64,000 nucleotides of DNA from Selaginella moellendorffii (GCF_000143415.4 NW_003314424.1:37194-101193), one strand, 5' to 3'; shown: positions 46,215 to 58,220, counted from the first letter of the stretch. Program-made: numbers and translations. Notes: generated by a model from the sequence alone, not told the origin.

Positions 46215-46425
46215 TGCCCGGCAATGGCTTTGTCCTCCTCCTCCGTGGATGGAGGAGGACATGGGTTTAGGGTTTAACCCTAAACCCTAAACCGTGCATG
46301 GAGGAGTGGCTTCCTCCTCCATGCAAGGACGCCTTCTAGGCCTGCGCTCAGGGGACCTGCGTGAGCTATAGGCATCCATCCTGCTGCTACCTGGCCCGCT
46401 GCTGCTACGGCTCTCTGAAGCTGCT
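46215..46425 (-). pseudogene. RS-domain gene fragment (third partial copy)
   Basis: Homologous to the Ser/Arg-rich N-terminal part of the copies at 46426-47360 and 47888-49090, for example the RRSPERRP region. It is interrupted by a telomere-like insertion at 46263-46293. Confidence 0.55.
46263..46293. repeat. Head-to-head telomere repeats
   Basis: Two G-strand units (GGGTTTA) meet about two C-strand units (ACCCTAA) within 31 bp, the orientation expected at a telomere-telomere junction. Confidence 0.85.
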
Positions 46426-47360
46426 CCACAAACTAGGTGTTGCCAGACAGGAAAACTTTGGTCGAGGAGAAACCCTTCACGTCTAAACCAGTGGCTGCTT
46501 CTGCAAACAGCATAGCCGATGCTACACACTCAGAATCATCCTGCTCGCCATGGACCTTGAGCCATTCGGGAATACCCGTGAGGAAACTAATAATCAGGAA
46601 GTAGAAACCTTCTCCGAGTAAACACTTTTAGAATTACATGGGTTGGCAAGGCTGCCTTGTGTTGCCCAAACAGTGTAATTACCCTAGCCCGGCACCTTGT
46701 CGTAGTTGTAGTGTGCAAACAAGACACTGAGGCGGAGACGGTTTTCCACCCAAGCGCCCAGCTTGAAGACGAGCATCGTTGAACACCTGGTATGCAGCCC
46801 TGTCGCAGAAGAAGAGATCGCTCTTCTTTCCATCCTCGTCCAGAGGAGTGCCCATGTTACGAACCGGAAAGTAACCATACTTCTTGGCTTCCACCTCATC
46901 GAGTCCGATCACCGGGTGGATCTTGCCTGGAACGGTGCCCAACCGGCAATGGCTTCGTCCTCCTCCTCCGTGCATGGAGGACATGGAGGAGTGGCTTCCT
47001 CCTCCATGCAAGGACGCCTTCTAGTTCTAGGCCTGCGCTCAGGGGAGCGTGACCTCTTGCTCCTGCGCGAGCTAGAGGCATCCATCTTGCTGCTAGGCTC
47101 CCTGGGATCCATTCCATCGTTGGCCCTGCTGCGAGGCTCCTAGCTGCTAGTCCTGCGCCTGGAATAATCCTTATGCCTGCCCGCTGGAAGCTCTGGCCTG
47201 TGAAACCTGCTGCTAGGCTCGTTGCTCCTGCGCCTGGGATCAATGCTACGCTTATCGTCGTCCCTGCTGCTACTCTGGCCTGTGAAACCTCCTGCGGGTG
47301 GTTCGACGCCGCTGCTGCGATACGAACTTTTAGGGCTGTAGGCCGATGGGGCATGGTCGC
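46426..47360 (-). pseudogene. Unidentified RS-domain protein, copy A (broken)
   Basis: The N-terminal part (47354-46960) is Ser/Arg-rich (KRSRSPERRPR). It is followed by DEAIAGWAPF, GKIHPVIGLDEVEAKKYGYF and DLFFCDRAAYQVFNDARL. A frameshift near 46760 moves the rest to another frame (VENRLRLSVLFAHYNYDKVPG), which then meets a stop. The second exon is cut short near 46426, losing the C-terminal 90 residues present in copy B. The domain is unknown to me; an RNA-processing role is only suggested by the RS region. Confidence 0.55.
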
Positions 47361-47887
47361 TGCTCGGTGTGCTCGATCAGGAGAGATTACGCGCGGAGGA
47401 GCCGGCGCAAGAGAATGGGGTTGAAGAACAAGGCAAGGCGGAGGTCAGATCGTCTGAGCACAAGATGAGCTACCAGCGTCACCGGTGCTCACGTCTCGCG
47501 GCGCAAAGGTCGATTCAAGGAGCATGAGCTCATCGAATTTACTACGCATATTCTCCCTCCAGGTATTTGGGAAGAGAGAAGCGAAGATATTTTCGGTTAT
47601 TGATTCCTTTCGTGGGCTTTGCCTCTCATCCGAGCTTGTCATGAATACAATGAGTTAGAGATTCGTCTCGTGATAAACATCGCACAGGTCTGCAAAAAAA
47701 AGCTCTTTTTTTCGCTACTAACAACTGAGAACTTTCCTCTCGCAAATGCAACGCGGTAGTCATGCTGCGATTCTTACAGTCTGCTTTGTTTTTTGTTTTG
47801 GCATTTGTAAGTCGACACGAATTTTTCAGGCGTTGACGAGCTAAAAGATCAAAAGGATTGCAGAAGTCTTTTTCTTTAGACAAACCT

Positions 47888-49090
47888 TTATTCAACTTTA
47901 TTGTCGATATTGCATTTGCGGCGCTCCAGAAAACTTCTAACAGCAGCTTTCCACGCAGGCACTGTAGATGGGACTCCAATCCCCCTCAGGCACGCCCAGC
48001 CTTCCCCCTGATACGAGTAGTCTCGCCACGATTCGTTGAAGCATTCTTCCTCGGCTTGAGAGCAGCTCTGGCTCGTTACGTGCCACACCCGGAATGGAAC
48101 GTCATGAGGCCTGTCCACTGCCAATCGCTGCACAAAAAGCTCCTGCAAACCAGCGTAGTCTTTCCTGAGCAGCTCCACAAACTTGGTGTTGCCAGACACG
48201 AAAACTTTGGTCAAGGAGCAGCCCTTCACGTCTAAACCAGTGGCTGCTTCTGCAAACAGCATAGCCGACGCTACACACTCAGCATCATCCTGCTCGCCAT
48301 GGACCTTGAGCCATTCAGGAATAATCTGCAAGTAAAAGAATAATCAGCCGGTACAAACCTTCCGAGTAAACACTTGTAAACATCACCTTCTTTCCTCGGG
48401 TTGGCAACGCTGCCTTGTGTCGCCCAAACAATGTGATCACCCTCCAGCCCGGTAAGTTGTCGTAATTGTGGTGTACGAACAAAACACCCAGGCCGAGACG
48501 CTTTTCCACCCATGCGCCCAGCTCAGTTCCTCGGAGACGGGCGTCGTTGAACACCTGGTAGGCAGCCTTGTCACAGTAGAAGAGGTCACTCTTCATTCCA
48601 TCCTCGTCTAGAAGAGTGTCCTTCGCACGAGCTGGAAAGAAGCCATATTTCTTGGCTTCCACCTCATTGCCGGGTGGATCTTGCCTGGAATGGGGGCCCA
48701 GCCGGCAATGGCTTCGTCCTCCACCTCCTCTGTGCAAGTGGCTTTCTCCTCCATGCAAGGACGCTTGCTGCCGCTAGGCCTGCGCTCAGGGGAGCGTGAC
48801 CTCTTGCTCCAGCTAGAGGCATCCATCCTGCTGCTAGGCTCCCTGGGATCCATTCCATCGTTGTCCCTGCTGCTAGGCTCCTTGGTCCTGGGCCTGGGAT
48901 CCATTCCATCGTCACTCCTGCTGTTAGTCCTGCGCCTGGAACTGCTGCTATGCCTATCGTCGTCCCTGGTGCTACGGCGCCTGCGGCTGGCCCTCCTGCG
49001 TGTGCTAGGATGGTCTGACTGCGAATAAGAGTGCTTGCCTGAGCGCCAGTCGTCAAAGTCCGGATCGAAACTGCTGCTGCGACCCGAGAT
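47888..49090 (-). pseudogene. Unidentified RS-domain protein, copy B (one frameshift)
   Basis: The RS-rich start (49056-48700: REPSSRMDASSW, SRSPERRP) is followed by NEVEAKKYGFFPARA, SDLFYCDKAAYQVFNDARL and VLFVHHNYDNLPGW. A 61-nt phase-0 intron (48386-48326) leads to exon 2 (48325-47888, 145 residues) with VKGCSLTKVFVSGNTKFVEL, an RLAVDRPHDVPFRVWHV stretch and a basic end. Compared with copy A, about 10 bp is missing near 48670, which shifts the frame between the RS part and the globular part. Otherwise both exons are open. The family is not recognised. Confidence 0.55.
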
Positions 49091-49289
49091 TAGGGCTAGC
49101 GTATTTCAATAAATCCCCTTTAACTCAAGCGAATGTGCGACGTGCCAGTCAGTTTGTGTTACATCATTCGCTGCGTAGATGGATTGTCATTGTTTTTGTG
49201 GTAGTTTTCTGATTTTGTGTGTAGAAGTTTCTTTCTCTTCGTTGCTAGATTTCTTACGCTTTTTTCGCTTTCGGATTACTGTTTGTCGT

Positions 49290-50210
49290 TCAGACTCTTC
49301 TAAAATTTTTCTTTATGGTTCCAGTTTCATCGCAGAAATACGAAGACCTTGAGAACAGCCTCAACAAAACAACCTGCATTGTCACAGCATCGGGGCCGAA
49401 AAGAAGTACAAGCAAGATCGCAGCTTGTAGAGGAAATATTGTTCTTCTCAGGTACCGGAAAGACATTGCTGGACACAGCTGAAGCTCCTCCATCTTGAAT
49501 TCCGAGCTCGAGAGCCCGACTTGCTTGAGATAAGTAAAGATCGTGCTTCCAACAAGTGGTGGTGATGGTGATGGTCCATAGAAACGGCCATGACAGGTGA
49601 AAGATTTCAGCCAGTGACAAGCTTTCATGGTGAAGGTGACGGTGAAAGCGACGCCGCCGGTGATGAAACCTCGGTGTTTAAAGGATGATAGCTTCGTATC
49701 CTTCCATGACTCTAGAGAGAAATTCCCACTTTCATTTTGATTCTTCAACTCAAAAACTCAATCTTTGTTCCTGGCTTTTTCCTTTACAAGATCAAGCACA
49801 CGAATGCAAACTCTTTGGAGCATTTAACTTGTCGGAAGCACTGGCTGGGATACCGAGACAAGCCACCCCAAGTACTTTCCAAAGTGCGAGATGGAAAACA
49901 AAAATTGGAATCGAGCCTGGAGGAACTCTTGTTGTGGAGCACGAGACAAGCAGCGAAGGTTTCTTCGGTGCTCACCGTCTGGACCCCAGCCAAGTAACCA
50001 TACTTTAGGAGTGAAGATCTCATTATTATCAGCATGGAAAAATCACCGGAATAAAAGCTTGAGGAGAAAGTACCTGGCAGTACTAAGCCCACGAAACACA
50101 TTGCCAACACTTGGGACTGCGAGTATAAATCAACAATGGCACATGGAGAATGTGGATTGTATAAAGTGGTGCCGCAATCTTGCTGGATTGCTGCACCGGC
50201 CCTAAATGCG
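49290..50210 (-). other. Unassigned region with open minus-strand frames
   Basis: Minus-strand frames 49748-49290 (152 codons) and 50107-49784 are open and not obviously low complexity, but neither matches a family I know and no start context stands out. 47361-47887 is similar: a short frame 47642-47445 only. Confidence 0.25.
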
Positions 50211-50215
50211 TGAAA

Positions 50216-50275
50216 TCCTAAACACGCCTAAATCCTAAACCTCAAACCCTAAAAACCCTAAACCCTAAACCCTCC
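50216..50275. repeat. Degenerate telomere-like tract (C-strand)
   Basis: Several CCTAAA and CCCTAAA units with spacing errors. A second short tract (TAGGGTTTAGGGTTTAGG, G-strand) lies at 50531-50552, so two tracts of opposite strand flank about 250 bp of G-rich sequence. Confidence 0.85.
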
Positions 50276-50757
50276 AGCATTCGGTAAGAGTCATGCTGTG
50301 CAGTCCATGGGCATGGCCTTGGGACCACATCTGCATGCTTACCAGGCGAGGGGGAGGGAGGCAGCAATGTGGTCCTCCACGCTTTCAAGGGAGGCAAGTC
50401 TCAAGGGCGGTGTGGCTGCTTGGCAAGGGCTAGCGTCATGCAGTGGGAAAGGGGAGGGGCCCCACCTGCCGTGCAACAGAGGAAGGAAGGGGGGAGGACT
50501 CTCCTAGGCCCAAAGCGTGGGGAGAAAGTGTAGGGTTTAGGGTTTAGGTTTAGTCCAGAAAGCTAGTTGTCTCAAACCATAAGAAAAGAGACACTCTAAC
50601 CTGGAAGTGTGTTTACAATCAGAAATGTTCTTAGATTATCTATATGGGAGGCTTCTAGCCGAAGTGTTTCTGTGTTTGTTAGTAATAGGATTAAAAGTTT
50701 TTCTTTTTTCTTCTTTTTTTGTTGTTGTGTTTCTTTAGTTTTGTTTCATTTACTTGA

Positions 50758-50952
50758 TGTAAGCAACCAAAGAGAACGACTTGAGAAACGATCTATGGGC
50801 TTCAAATATAAAGGGAAAAGGGCCCATGAACAAGAGTGCACCTCCTTTTCCAATCGGTTAAGGGTCTTGGGATAGTTGGAATTAAGCATCCTTGGGTTTG
50901 AATCGTACTGAGCTGGGTGACCTCCCGGGAAGTCCAAACTCAGGAGCTTACA
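50758..50952 (+). repeat. 5' LTR of Cassandra, with 5S-like promoter
   Basis: 50862-50936 aligns with the plant 5S rRNA 3' half from memory: box A-like AATTAAGCATCCTTGGG, then GTACTGAGC, then box C GGGTGACCTCCCGGGAAGTC, which differs from 5S at one position. RNA polymerase III transcription is likely by family knowledge. Confidence 0.85.
50862..50936 (+). promoter_or_regulatory. 5S-rRNA-like internal pol III promoter (boxes A, IE, C)
   Basis: The three internal control boxes of 5S genes are present in order and spacing. A second copy lies in the split 3' LTR at about 61434-61507, with GTGCTTGGTTGGGTGACC at the IE/box C junction. Confidence 0.75.
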
Positions 50953-51181
50953 TTTGGTATCGAAGAGGGTCTTGGGTCCGACTCTATTGGTTGGCTAGGG
51001 GAATCTCACCACATGTTGATTGACATCTGGTTGGTCCAGTTTGCTCCCACTGGGCTCGACCTGAGGGGTAAAGTGTCAAGAGAGTTGGGCTCTCAGGAGA
51101 GCTACGGCTCTACTTCCATTCACGAGGGCGTGAACTTGCAGGGAGGCGTGGTGGATTGTAAGCAACCAAAGAGAATGACTC

Positions 51182-51855
51182 TGTAAGCCACAAAATTTTT
51201 CCTTTCCAATTTGCTAGCTTACCTCGTTTATCTGACCAACACTGCCTTGGCTTTTACTAAGTTCCCTCGCCAAGGTTCTCGCCTATTGTACCAACTCCTA
51301 CTTGGTCCTACTCAGTTTCAACTACTCACTGCACGAGCAACAGAGTGTTAGCCATCCATCCACGGATTCCCAAATCTCTCCCAATCCCCCTCCCCGGGTT
51401 AGACTGGACTTAAGGTTCGGCTACACTCCCCGCAGGCACAAGCAGCCAAGCACACCAAGCCTCCAGATTCCTAACACCCCTTGGTACCACAAGACTTGAT
51501 CATGGGACCCTCTAAATCCCAAGCCTTGGGTGGAGCACTTGCTTCGGGACGTCGGGGCGAAACACCGTGGCCTAACGGCCCGGTATGGGTACCTCTACCC
51601 CCCCACTTCCATCCCGAAGGGAAGGCCCAAGCCCCTAGGGAGGGCGAGGACCAATGAGCCACAAGGTACTCAAGTGGGGCACCACTCCACATGAGCCAGG
51701 AGCACCACAGTCGGTTTCCTTTTCGGGAGTGGGAGTTGCTCTTGAGCACTTCCCTGGGTGGCCCCTCCGGCACCACTCAAGCCCATGCTCACTCCCACCC
51801 AAGGCCTTTTGGGGTTCCTTTAGCCTACGACACCTCGGCAAGTTGGCTCCTTACA
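51182..51855 (-). repeat. 3' LTR of the gypsy element (674 bp)
   Basis: Edges TGTAAGCC and CCTTACA on the plus strand, next to the purine tract complement ACTCCACCACCCATAG. This lacks the 480-bp CT-rich block seen in the other two LTRs. Confidence 0.85.
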
Positions 51856-52255
51856 ACTCCACCACCCATAGAAGAAGTTCGATGCCCACATCGAACGTCT
51901 CGTTTTATCCTACGACTTGTTGACCATGTCTCCGGGGGCATCCCCCCACTTAACGGTGTGCCTAAGTTAGCCTCCCCGGCCAAGAGCCCATGACAACGGA
52001 ATATAGGTGTCCCTATACCCCTCACCTCACCACGCCCTAGTATAGGGTCGGGACTTGAACCCAGCCTTGCTTTACTAGGGGGTTGGGACTCGAACCCAAC
52101 CTCCATAGAATACGTCTACGGATTCGACATCCCCGCGGGGAGTCGGGCGTAGTGCCCTACGCCTGGTCGACCTATCCAACCCATGCTAATTAGCTTACCT
52201 TCGGTGCGCCTTCGGGTCCCAACATGTGCCATTTGCTCAACTTTGCAAATTGATA
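51856..52255 (-). other. 3' UTR of the gypsy element, shared with A-family interiors
   Basis: Non-coding. Similar to 5290-5705 of A1: GGGGGCATCCCCC, tRNA B-box-like GGTTCGAGTCCC and an ATCTACGGA string in the same order. This links the non-coding A elements to this gypsy family. Confidence 0.6.
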
Positions 52256-52258
52256 TTT

Positions 52259-55200
52259 TTAATTGAATTTTGCATAAGTACATAGAGTTCTGCCTTGCAA
52301 AAATTCCTCCACTAGATCTCGTGCATTCGCTAGGTTCTTCTCCGGTTCCCATGTTGCTTCGCAGTGTGGAAATCCTTTCCACTTCACATGGAACTCTCTC
52401 ACCTTGTGTCCTTGTCGCTTGCTCTTGCGCGCATTGAGGATGGCCTCGACTTCGTATTCCTCTTCCCCTTGGATAACCTCAAGTAAAGGTCTCACTTGGT
52501 CCTTACGAAGCGGATCCTCAAAGTACAGCTTGAGTAAGTTCACGTGGAACACTGAGCATCTTCCCCATCTCTCGAGGAAGTCGGAGTCGGTAAGCCACTT
52601 TACCGATTCGTGCCTCAATCTCGTAAAGCCCCGCAAACCTGCTTAAGGAACTCAAGATCAATTCATTTACAGGAATACATGCATCTTTACCTTTGGGTCA
52701 ACTTTCGGCTGATCCCACTTGGTAGTCTGAGGTTCTCGGTGTTCAGCCACACTTTTTCCCCAGCTTGGAACTCTACATCCCGACGCTTCTGGTTCGCGTA
52801 TCTGGTTTGCCTTTGTTGAGCCCATTCCAAGGATCCCTCACTAGATTCCAAATGCTGAGTCTTTCCGCCGTGATGCCTCCACTGCGGGCAACTCTCCGTG
52901 ATACTCGGCCACGCCGAGTTCCACAGGACCTTCAATAGCTCGCCCATTGATGACTTCCCATGGACTCACCCGGATACTCGAATGTGGTGAGTTGTTATAA
53001 CACATTTCCACAAGTCCCAAATGACTTACCCAATCGGTCTGGTCTCCCGAGACATAGCATCGCAAATAATCCTCCAGCTGCCTATTCACCCTTTCCGTTT
53101 GTCCGTCTGTCAAGAAGTGTTAGTTCCAACAACTTGACTTAATACCCCATACTTGTCTGTGGGTGATAGGCTGTGCTGAATTTCAACTTGGTGCGATACT
53201 GTTCCAGGAGAGTCCTCCAGAACTTACTGGTGAAGATCTTATCTTGATCTGAGATGATCTTTTCCGGTCTTGCCCGCACTCGAACCACTTGTTCGAAGAA
53301 TAGCTTCGCCACACCTTCCGCATCCACCTCCGTTGTGGTGGGTATGAAATGTGCCATTTTCGAAAATCGGTCCACCACCACGAATATCGCATCAAACCCC
53401 TCGCTTGGGGGGAGTCCCGTGATGAAGTCCATCGTAAGACATTTCCACGGACGATCTGGAATTGGGATGCTTTGCAACAAGCCCCCACTAGCCTTAGTCA
53501 CGGCTTTTACCTGCTGACATGTTGGACATGTCTTTACATAGTCTTGGACGTCCTTAGCCATATCTGGCCAATGGTACTTCCTCTTGAGTAAGCCCATCGT
53601 CTTGGGCACTCCGCCGTGTCCCGCAAGAGGTCCGTCATGACACTCTTCTAAGGCCACATTCCTTAGTTCCCCTTCTAGAACATAGACCCTCATTTTCTTG
53701 TAATAGATGAGTCCGTTGCGTTCCGCATAGCCCGTTTTCTCTTCCGTTGGCAGCTCACCTCTCTGGTGGGCTTCCCGTGCCTCTAGATTCCTCAGCAACA
53801 CTTCTTGTGCTAGACCATCGTTCTCATATGCTGTCCGCACATCGTCCCAGAAGGTTGCTGTTGCACTGGATATTGCCAACCTCAAGCTCGCTTTTCGACT
53901 TAGCGCATCCGCCACGATGTTGCTCTTCCCAGGCTTGTACAGAATCTCGCAATCAAACTCGGCCAAGGCATTGGCCCACCGACCTTGTTTCCCTCTCAGG
54001 TCGGGCTGTGACAAGAAGTGTTTCGTTGCCACATTGTCCGTGTAAACCTTGAAGTGTCTCCCAAGGTAGTGTCGCCACTCCTTGAGCGCCTTGACCACCA
54101 CAAACAATTCCTTCTCGTGGGCAGGCCACTTCCGTTGAGCCTTGTCCAACTTCTTCGAGAAGAACGCTACCGGATGGTTGTCTTGCTTCAAAACTGCGCC
54201 CAACGCAAAGTCTGAAGCATCCGTTTCTACCTCAAAGTCCTTACCAAAGTCTGGCAATGCCAATACGGGAGCCTTCCTCAACTTCCCTTTGAGGTGGACG
54301 AATGCCGCCTCGCATTCTGCTGTCCATACCATCTTTCCTTTTTCTGTTTGGTCTGTTAAGGGCAGGGCTACTCTCAAATAGTGTCTGATAAACTTTCGAT
54401 AGTAGTTGCATAGCCCAAGGAATGCCCTCAACTCGTGTACATTCGATGGTCGCTCCCATTCCTGGATCGCTTGGACCTTCTCCGGGTCCACCTTGAGCCC
54501 GTCCTGGCCCACCACATGCCCGAGAAACTTTACCTCTTGTTGAGCAAAGTCACATTTGCTCTCTTTAGCATACAGTTTGTGTTCCCTTAGTTTCTCAAAC
54601 ACCTTCGCCAAGTGTTCGGCATGTTCCTCTAGCGTCTCGCTATAGATCAGGATGTCGTCAATATAGACGACCATGAAGTGATCCAAATAGGGTACAAAGA
54701 TGTGGTTCATTAGTGCCGAAAACGTTGCCAGCGCATTACATAGCCCGAAGGGCATCACCAGAAACTCAAAGCTCCCATACCTCGTTCGACAGGTTGTCTT
54801 CTCGACATCTTCCTCGGCTACCCTAATCTGGTAGTATCCTGACCTTAGGTCAATTCTCGAGAAGTATCTTGCCTTTCCCAACCTATCGAACAGGTCCTCA
54901 ATCCTTGGCAAAGGGTACTTGTTCTTTTTTGTATACTTGTTGAGCAACCGGTAGTCTATGCACATCTTTCTTTTTCACAAATAACACCGGCGCCCCATAC
55001 GGCGACTTGCTCAACCTAACATACCCTTTGTCCACCAACTCCTCTAGTTGGCACTTGAGCTCCTTGAGTTCTTTTTCGTTCAAACGATAAGGGGGGCGAA
55101 CCACCGCCTCAGCACCCTCGACCAGCTCAATCTTATGTTCTATCGGTCGTGCTGGGGGTAGCCCCGCCCGTAACTCCTCCGGCATGGTATCCTGGAATTG

Positions 55201-55666
55201 GTCCAACACCCGCTGGATCACTAAAGGTACTTCTTCCAAACCTGTCTTTTTTGTCACTCTTCACCGAGAGTAAGCACAAAAAGGCCGCCTTAGTTCCTTT
55301 AGTGAGTTGTCCTCTCGTGGACACCAGGTTTAAGCAGGAATCTTTGGCCTTGCTTTGCCCTACCTTTAGATCTTGGGCCTCCACCTTAGATCTTCTTCCT
55401 TGGGCATTCGCCAGTACCACAAGGTTTCTACCTTGTCCATGCAGGGCTACCACGAATCGATTGAACCAGTCCATTCCGAAGATCACGTCAAATCCCACCA
55501 TGTCCAACACGGTGAAATCCATGTCCACCTTCCAAGTCCCCACTTCGACTCTCGCTTGTCGAAGTACCTCATCGGTGCTTTGGCTACCTTGAACAAACTC
55601 TATAGTCCTTGGTTCGCCTAGCCGCTGCACCGTTAGTCCGGCTTGCCGGACTATGTCTACAGCCAC
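52259..55666 (-). pseudogene. Chromovirus pol: protease, RT, RNase H, integrase, chromodomain
   Basis: Protease-like DKGASDNFVAVDIV (about 55660) is followed by VIFGMDWF. RT spans two frames ([17 protein letters not shown], then [54 protein letters not shown] near 54660). RNase H follows ([16 protein letters not shown]), then integrase (HHxxC-type GHGGVPKT...[22 protein letters not shown]). The integrase motif HPQTDGQTE is split by a 44-bp insertion at 53111-53154. The rest continues (TERVNRQLEDYLRC, CYNNSPHSSI) to a chromodomain (EYEVEAILNARK, FHVKWKGFPHCEATWEPEKNL near 52360). Frameshifts lie near 55250, 54960, 53110 and 52690. The 54965-53139 segment is 608 open codons. Confidence 0.88.
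53105..53160. other. 44-bp insertion with 6-bp flanking duplication in integrase
   Basis: GTCTGT occurs at 53105-53110 and 53155-53160 around 44 bp (53111-53154) that interrupts the codons of the conserved HPQTDGQTE motif. Adding 50 bp shifts the frame. Confidence 0.75.
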
Positions 55667-55726
55667 AAAATTATCCGAAGCACCCTTGTCAATAAGGATC
55701 TTAACAAAGCTACCTCCGAACTTCCC

Positions 55727-57013
55727 TCAGAAGGCTAGTAGATGTCGCGAACGACTCTCTACCAAAGTTGCTCGTGTAATGAGTAACTTTGAGTTAGGGA
55801 CTGGATCACATACCTCAGTTTGGACTTCACCCGACTTGATGGCCATATTGGCTCTGGCCTTTTTCGGGTAGGGACATTCCCTCGAGAAGTGTCCCGCTTC
55901 ACCGCAGTTGTAGCATACGTTGTTTCCCACGCTGCTATACGACTTGACCTTTTTATCCGTGGGTTTGTCTCTTTTCGTTTGACTCCCCCACGTACTCGCT
56001 TGCTGGCCACCGGATCTGCCTTTCCGGAACCCTGAGGACTCATTCTTAGAGAAAATCTTCTTGAATTTCCCTCTGCTAAACGTTACCCTTGGTTTGGCCC
56101 CTTTGCTAAACGTGGATCCCGACCCTGTCGTGTTCCCCTTTCGTAGGTTATCGTTGAAATGCACCTTGATGGCCGCATCCAACGCTTCTTTGTAGTTGGT
56201 CGGGTTCCACCGCATTACTTTGCCGCGAGCCCAGGTTTGCAAACCTGATATGAAGGCATGGAACGCATCCATATCCCCCATGTCCGTGACAAGTATCCTC
56301 TTTGCCATGAACCCATTCACATACTCCTGAATGGTTCCGGTCTGCTTCAGCCTACTCAGCTCGTCCCTTAGATGCAGAGTAGCATTCAGAGGAACGTAAG
56401 TTGCGCAGATCCTCGCCTTCATCATTTCCCAAGTGGCCACCGGTCCTTCGTTGGCCTCAGTCGTTCTCCACCAAGACTTGGCATTATCTGCCAAGTATGG
56501 TTTTGCACATGGGACCTTCTCCGAGCTCGGTAATCGCAAAGCTCGGAAGTAGTCCTCTATATTGTAAAACCAATCCTCCACCACCTTATAGTCGTTCACT
56601 CCCTTGAAGACCGGTGGGGGCTTTGGTTTGTACTTGGGAATTGCCTGAGGGACTGATTCCACTTCGGTCTATTCGACCTTGTCTGGTTTTGCCTCAGTCT
56701 CTGCTGAAGGGTCCGCGCCTTCTGCGCTGCCAGCATCTGCAGTCTTTTGCTTTTTCTTCCGCTTCTCATCACGCTTTAGCTTGCGTACCAGAGTTTCTAG
56801 CAGGGCATTGGTTTGTGCCAATTGTCCTTCTAGAACGTCCAATCGAGCCTTGGACGACCGAACCTCACCACCAGACTCCTGTTTGGAAGTTGCCTCACTG
56901 GAGTCCTCCTCATGCAAGGATTCCTCATCCATAGCCTCCTGTTCGACCGGAGGCTCCAGCTCTGGAGGAGGTTCCGTCTCTGCTTGGGTTCGCTTACGTC
57001 CTGCCCTTGCCAT
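55727..57013 (-). pseudogene. Chromovirus gag (one in-frame TAG, ends in TGA before protease)
   Basis: Starts MARAGRKRTQAETEPPPELE at 57013, with a charged coiled-coil part. One TAG (56669-56671) breaks the frame just before TEVESVPQAIPKYKPKPPPV. The capsid follows (WFYNIEDYFRALRLP, WWRTTEANEGPVATWEMMKA), then a CCHC knuckle (CYNCGEAGHFSREC near 55900). A TGA at 55727-55729 separates it from protease in the same frame. Chromoviruses usually have one gag-pol frame, so the TGA is probably a CGA-to-TGA mutation and not a programmed signal. Confidence 0.85.
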
Positions 57014-57055
57014 CTCCCAGCAATCCGCCTCTATCCTTCGCTAGAACTGAAGAAG

Positions 57056-57072
57056 AGGCTCCGATACCAAAT
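57056..57072 (-). other. Primer-binding site of the gypsy element
   Basis: ATTTGGTATCGGAGCC on the minus strand directly after the LTR end GGCTTACA. The same site follows the LTR at 60159. Confidence 0.75.
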
Positions 57073-58220
57073 TGTAAGCCACAAATTTTTCCTTTGCAAT
57101 TTGCCAGCTTACCTCGTCTATCCGACCAACTCTGCCTTGGCTTGTGCTAAGTTCCCTCGCCAAGGTTCCCGCCTATGGTACCAGCTCCTACTTGGTCCTA
57201 CTTGGTTTCAGCTACTCACTGCACGAGCAACGGAGTGTTAGCCATCCATCTACGGATTCCCAAATCTCTCCCAATCCCCCTCCCCGGTTAGACTGGACTT
57301 AAGGTTCGGCTACACTCCCCGCAGGCACAAGCAGCCAAGCACACCAAGCCTCCAGATTCCTAACACCCCTTGGTACCACAAGACTTGATCATGGGACCCT
57401 CTAAATCCCAAGCCTTGGGTGCAGCACTTGCTTCGGGACGTCGGGGTGAAAAAACGTGGCCTAACGGCCCGGTATGGGTACCTCTACCCCCCCCCTTCCA
57501 TCCTGAAGGGAAGGCCCAAGCCCCTAGGAAGGGCGAGGACCAATGAGCCACAAGGTACTCAAGTGGGGCACCACTCCACATGAGCCGGGAGCACCACAGT
57601 CGGTTTCCCTTTCGGGAGTGGGAGTTGCTCTTGAGCACTTCCCTGGGTGGCCCCTCCGGCACCACTCAAGCCCATGCTCACTCCCACCCAAGGCCCCTTG
57701 GCCCCAGTCTCAACCTCAAGTCAGTTTGAAAGCACCACTGGAGAGTTCCTTCAAGACTAGTTCCTGGACCTCACTATCCCTACTATACTTTTGGAACCCC
57801 CTGCAGCCCCCCCCCCTGGGAGACGCACGCTTTGGGCTTTCACCCCTTGACCTGTATTAGTATTTGGACTTAGTCTCTAGCTCGATCTTGGACCCGATTT
57901 CGGATCTGACTTCGGATTCGGTCTCGGACTCAATCTCGGACTCGATCTCGGACCCAATCTCGGACCCGACCTCGGACTTGACCTCGGACTCGGTCTCAGA
58001 CCCAATTTCGGATCTCGGACTCCGTCTCGAACTCGGTCTCGAACCCGGACTCGAACTCGGTCCCCGAGTCGGTCTCAGACTCAATTCCGGACTCTATCTC
58101 GAACTCTGTCCTAGAGTCGGTCTTGGACTCAATCTTCGACTTGGTCCCATCCGATTAACTCTTTGTCATTTTGGTCATGCTTTTGGGGTTCCTTTAGCCT
58201 ACGACACCTCGGTGAGTTGG

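Noticed and set aside
46679-47143. Plus-strand frame of 126 codons over RS copy A
   Set aside because: Antisense shadow of the Ser/Arg-rich coding region; the same shadow appears at 48681-49028 over copy B.
50862-50936. A genuine 5S rRNA gene
   Set aside because: Only the 3' part is 5S-like, and it lies within an LTR bounded by TGTAAG/TTACA with a primer-binding site, as in Cassandra.
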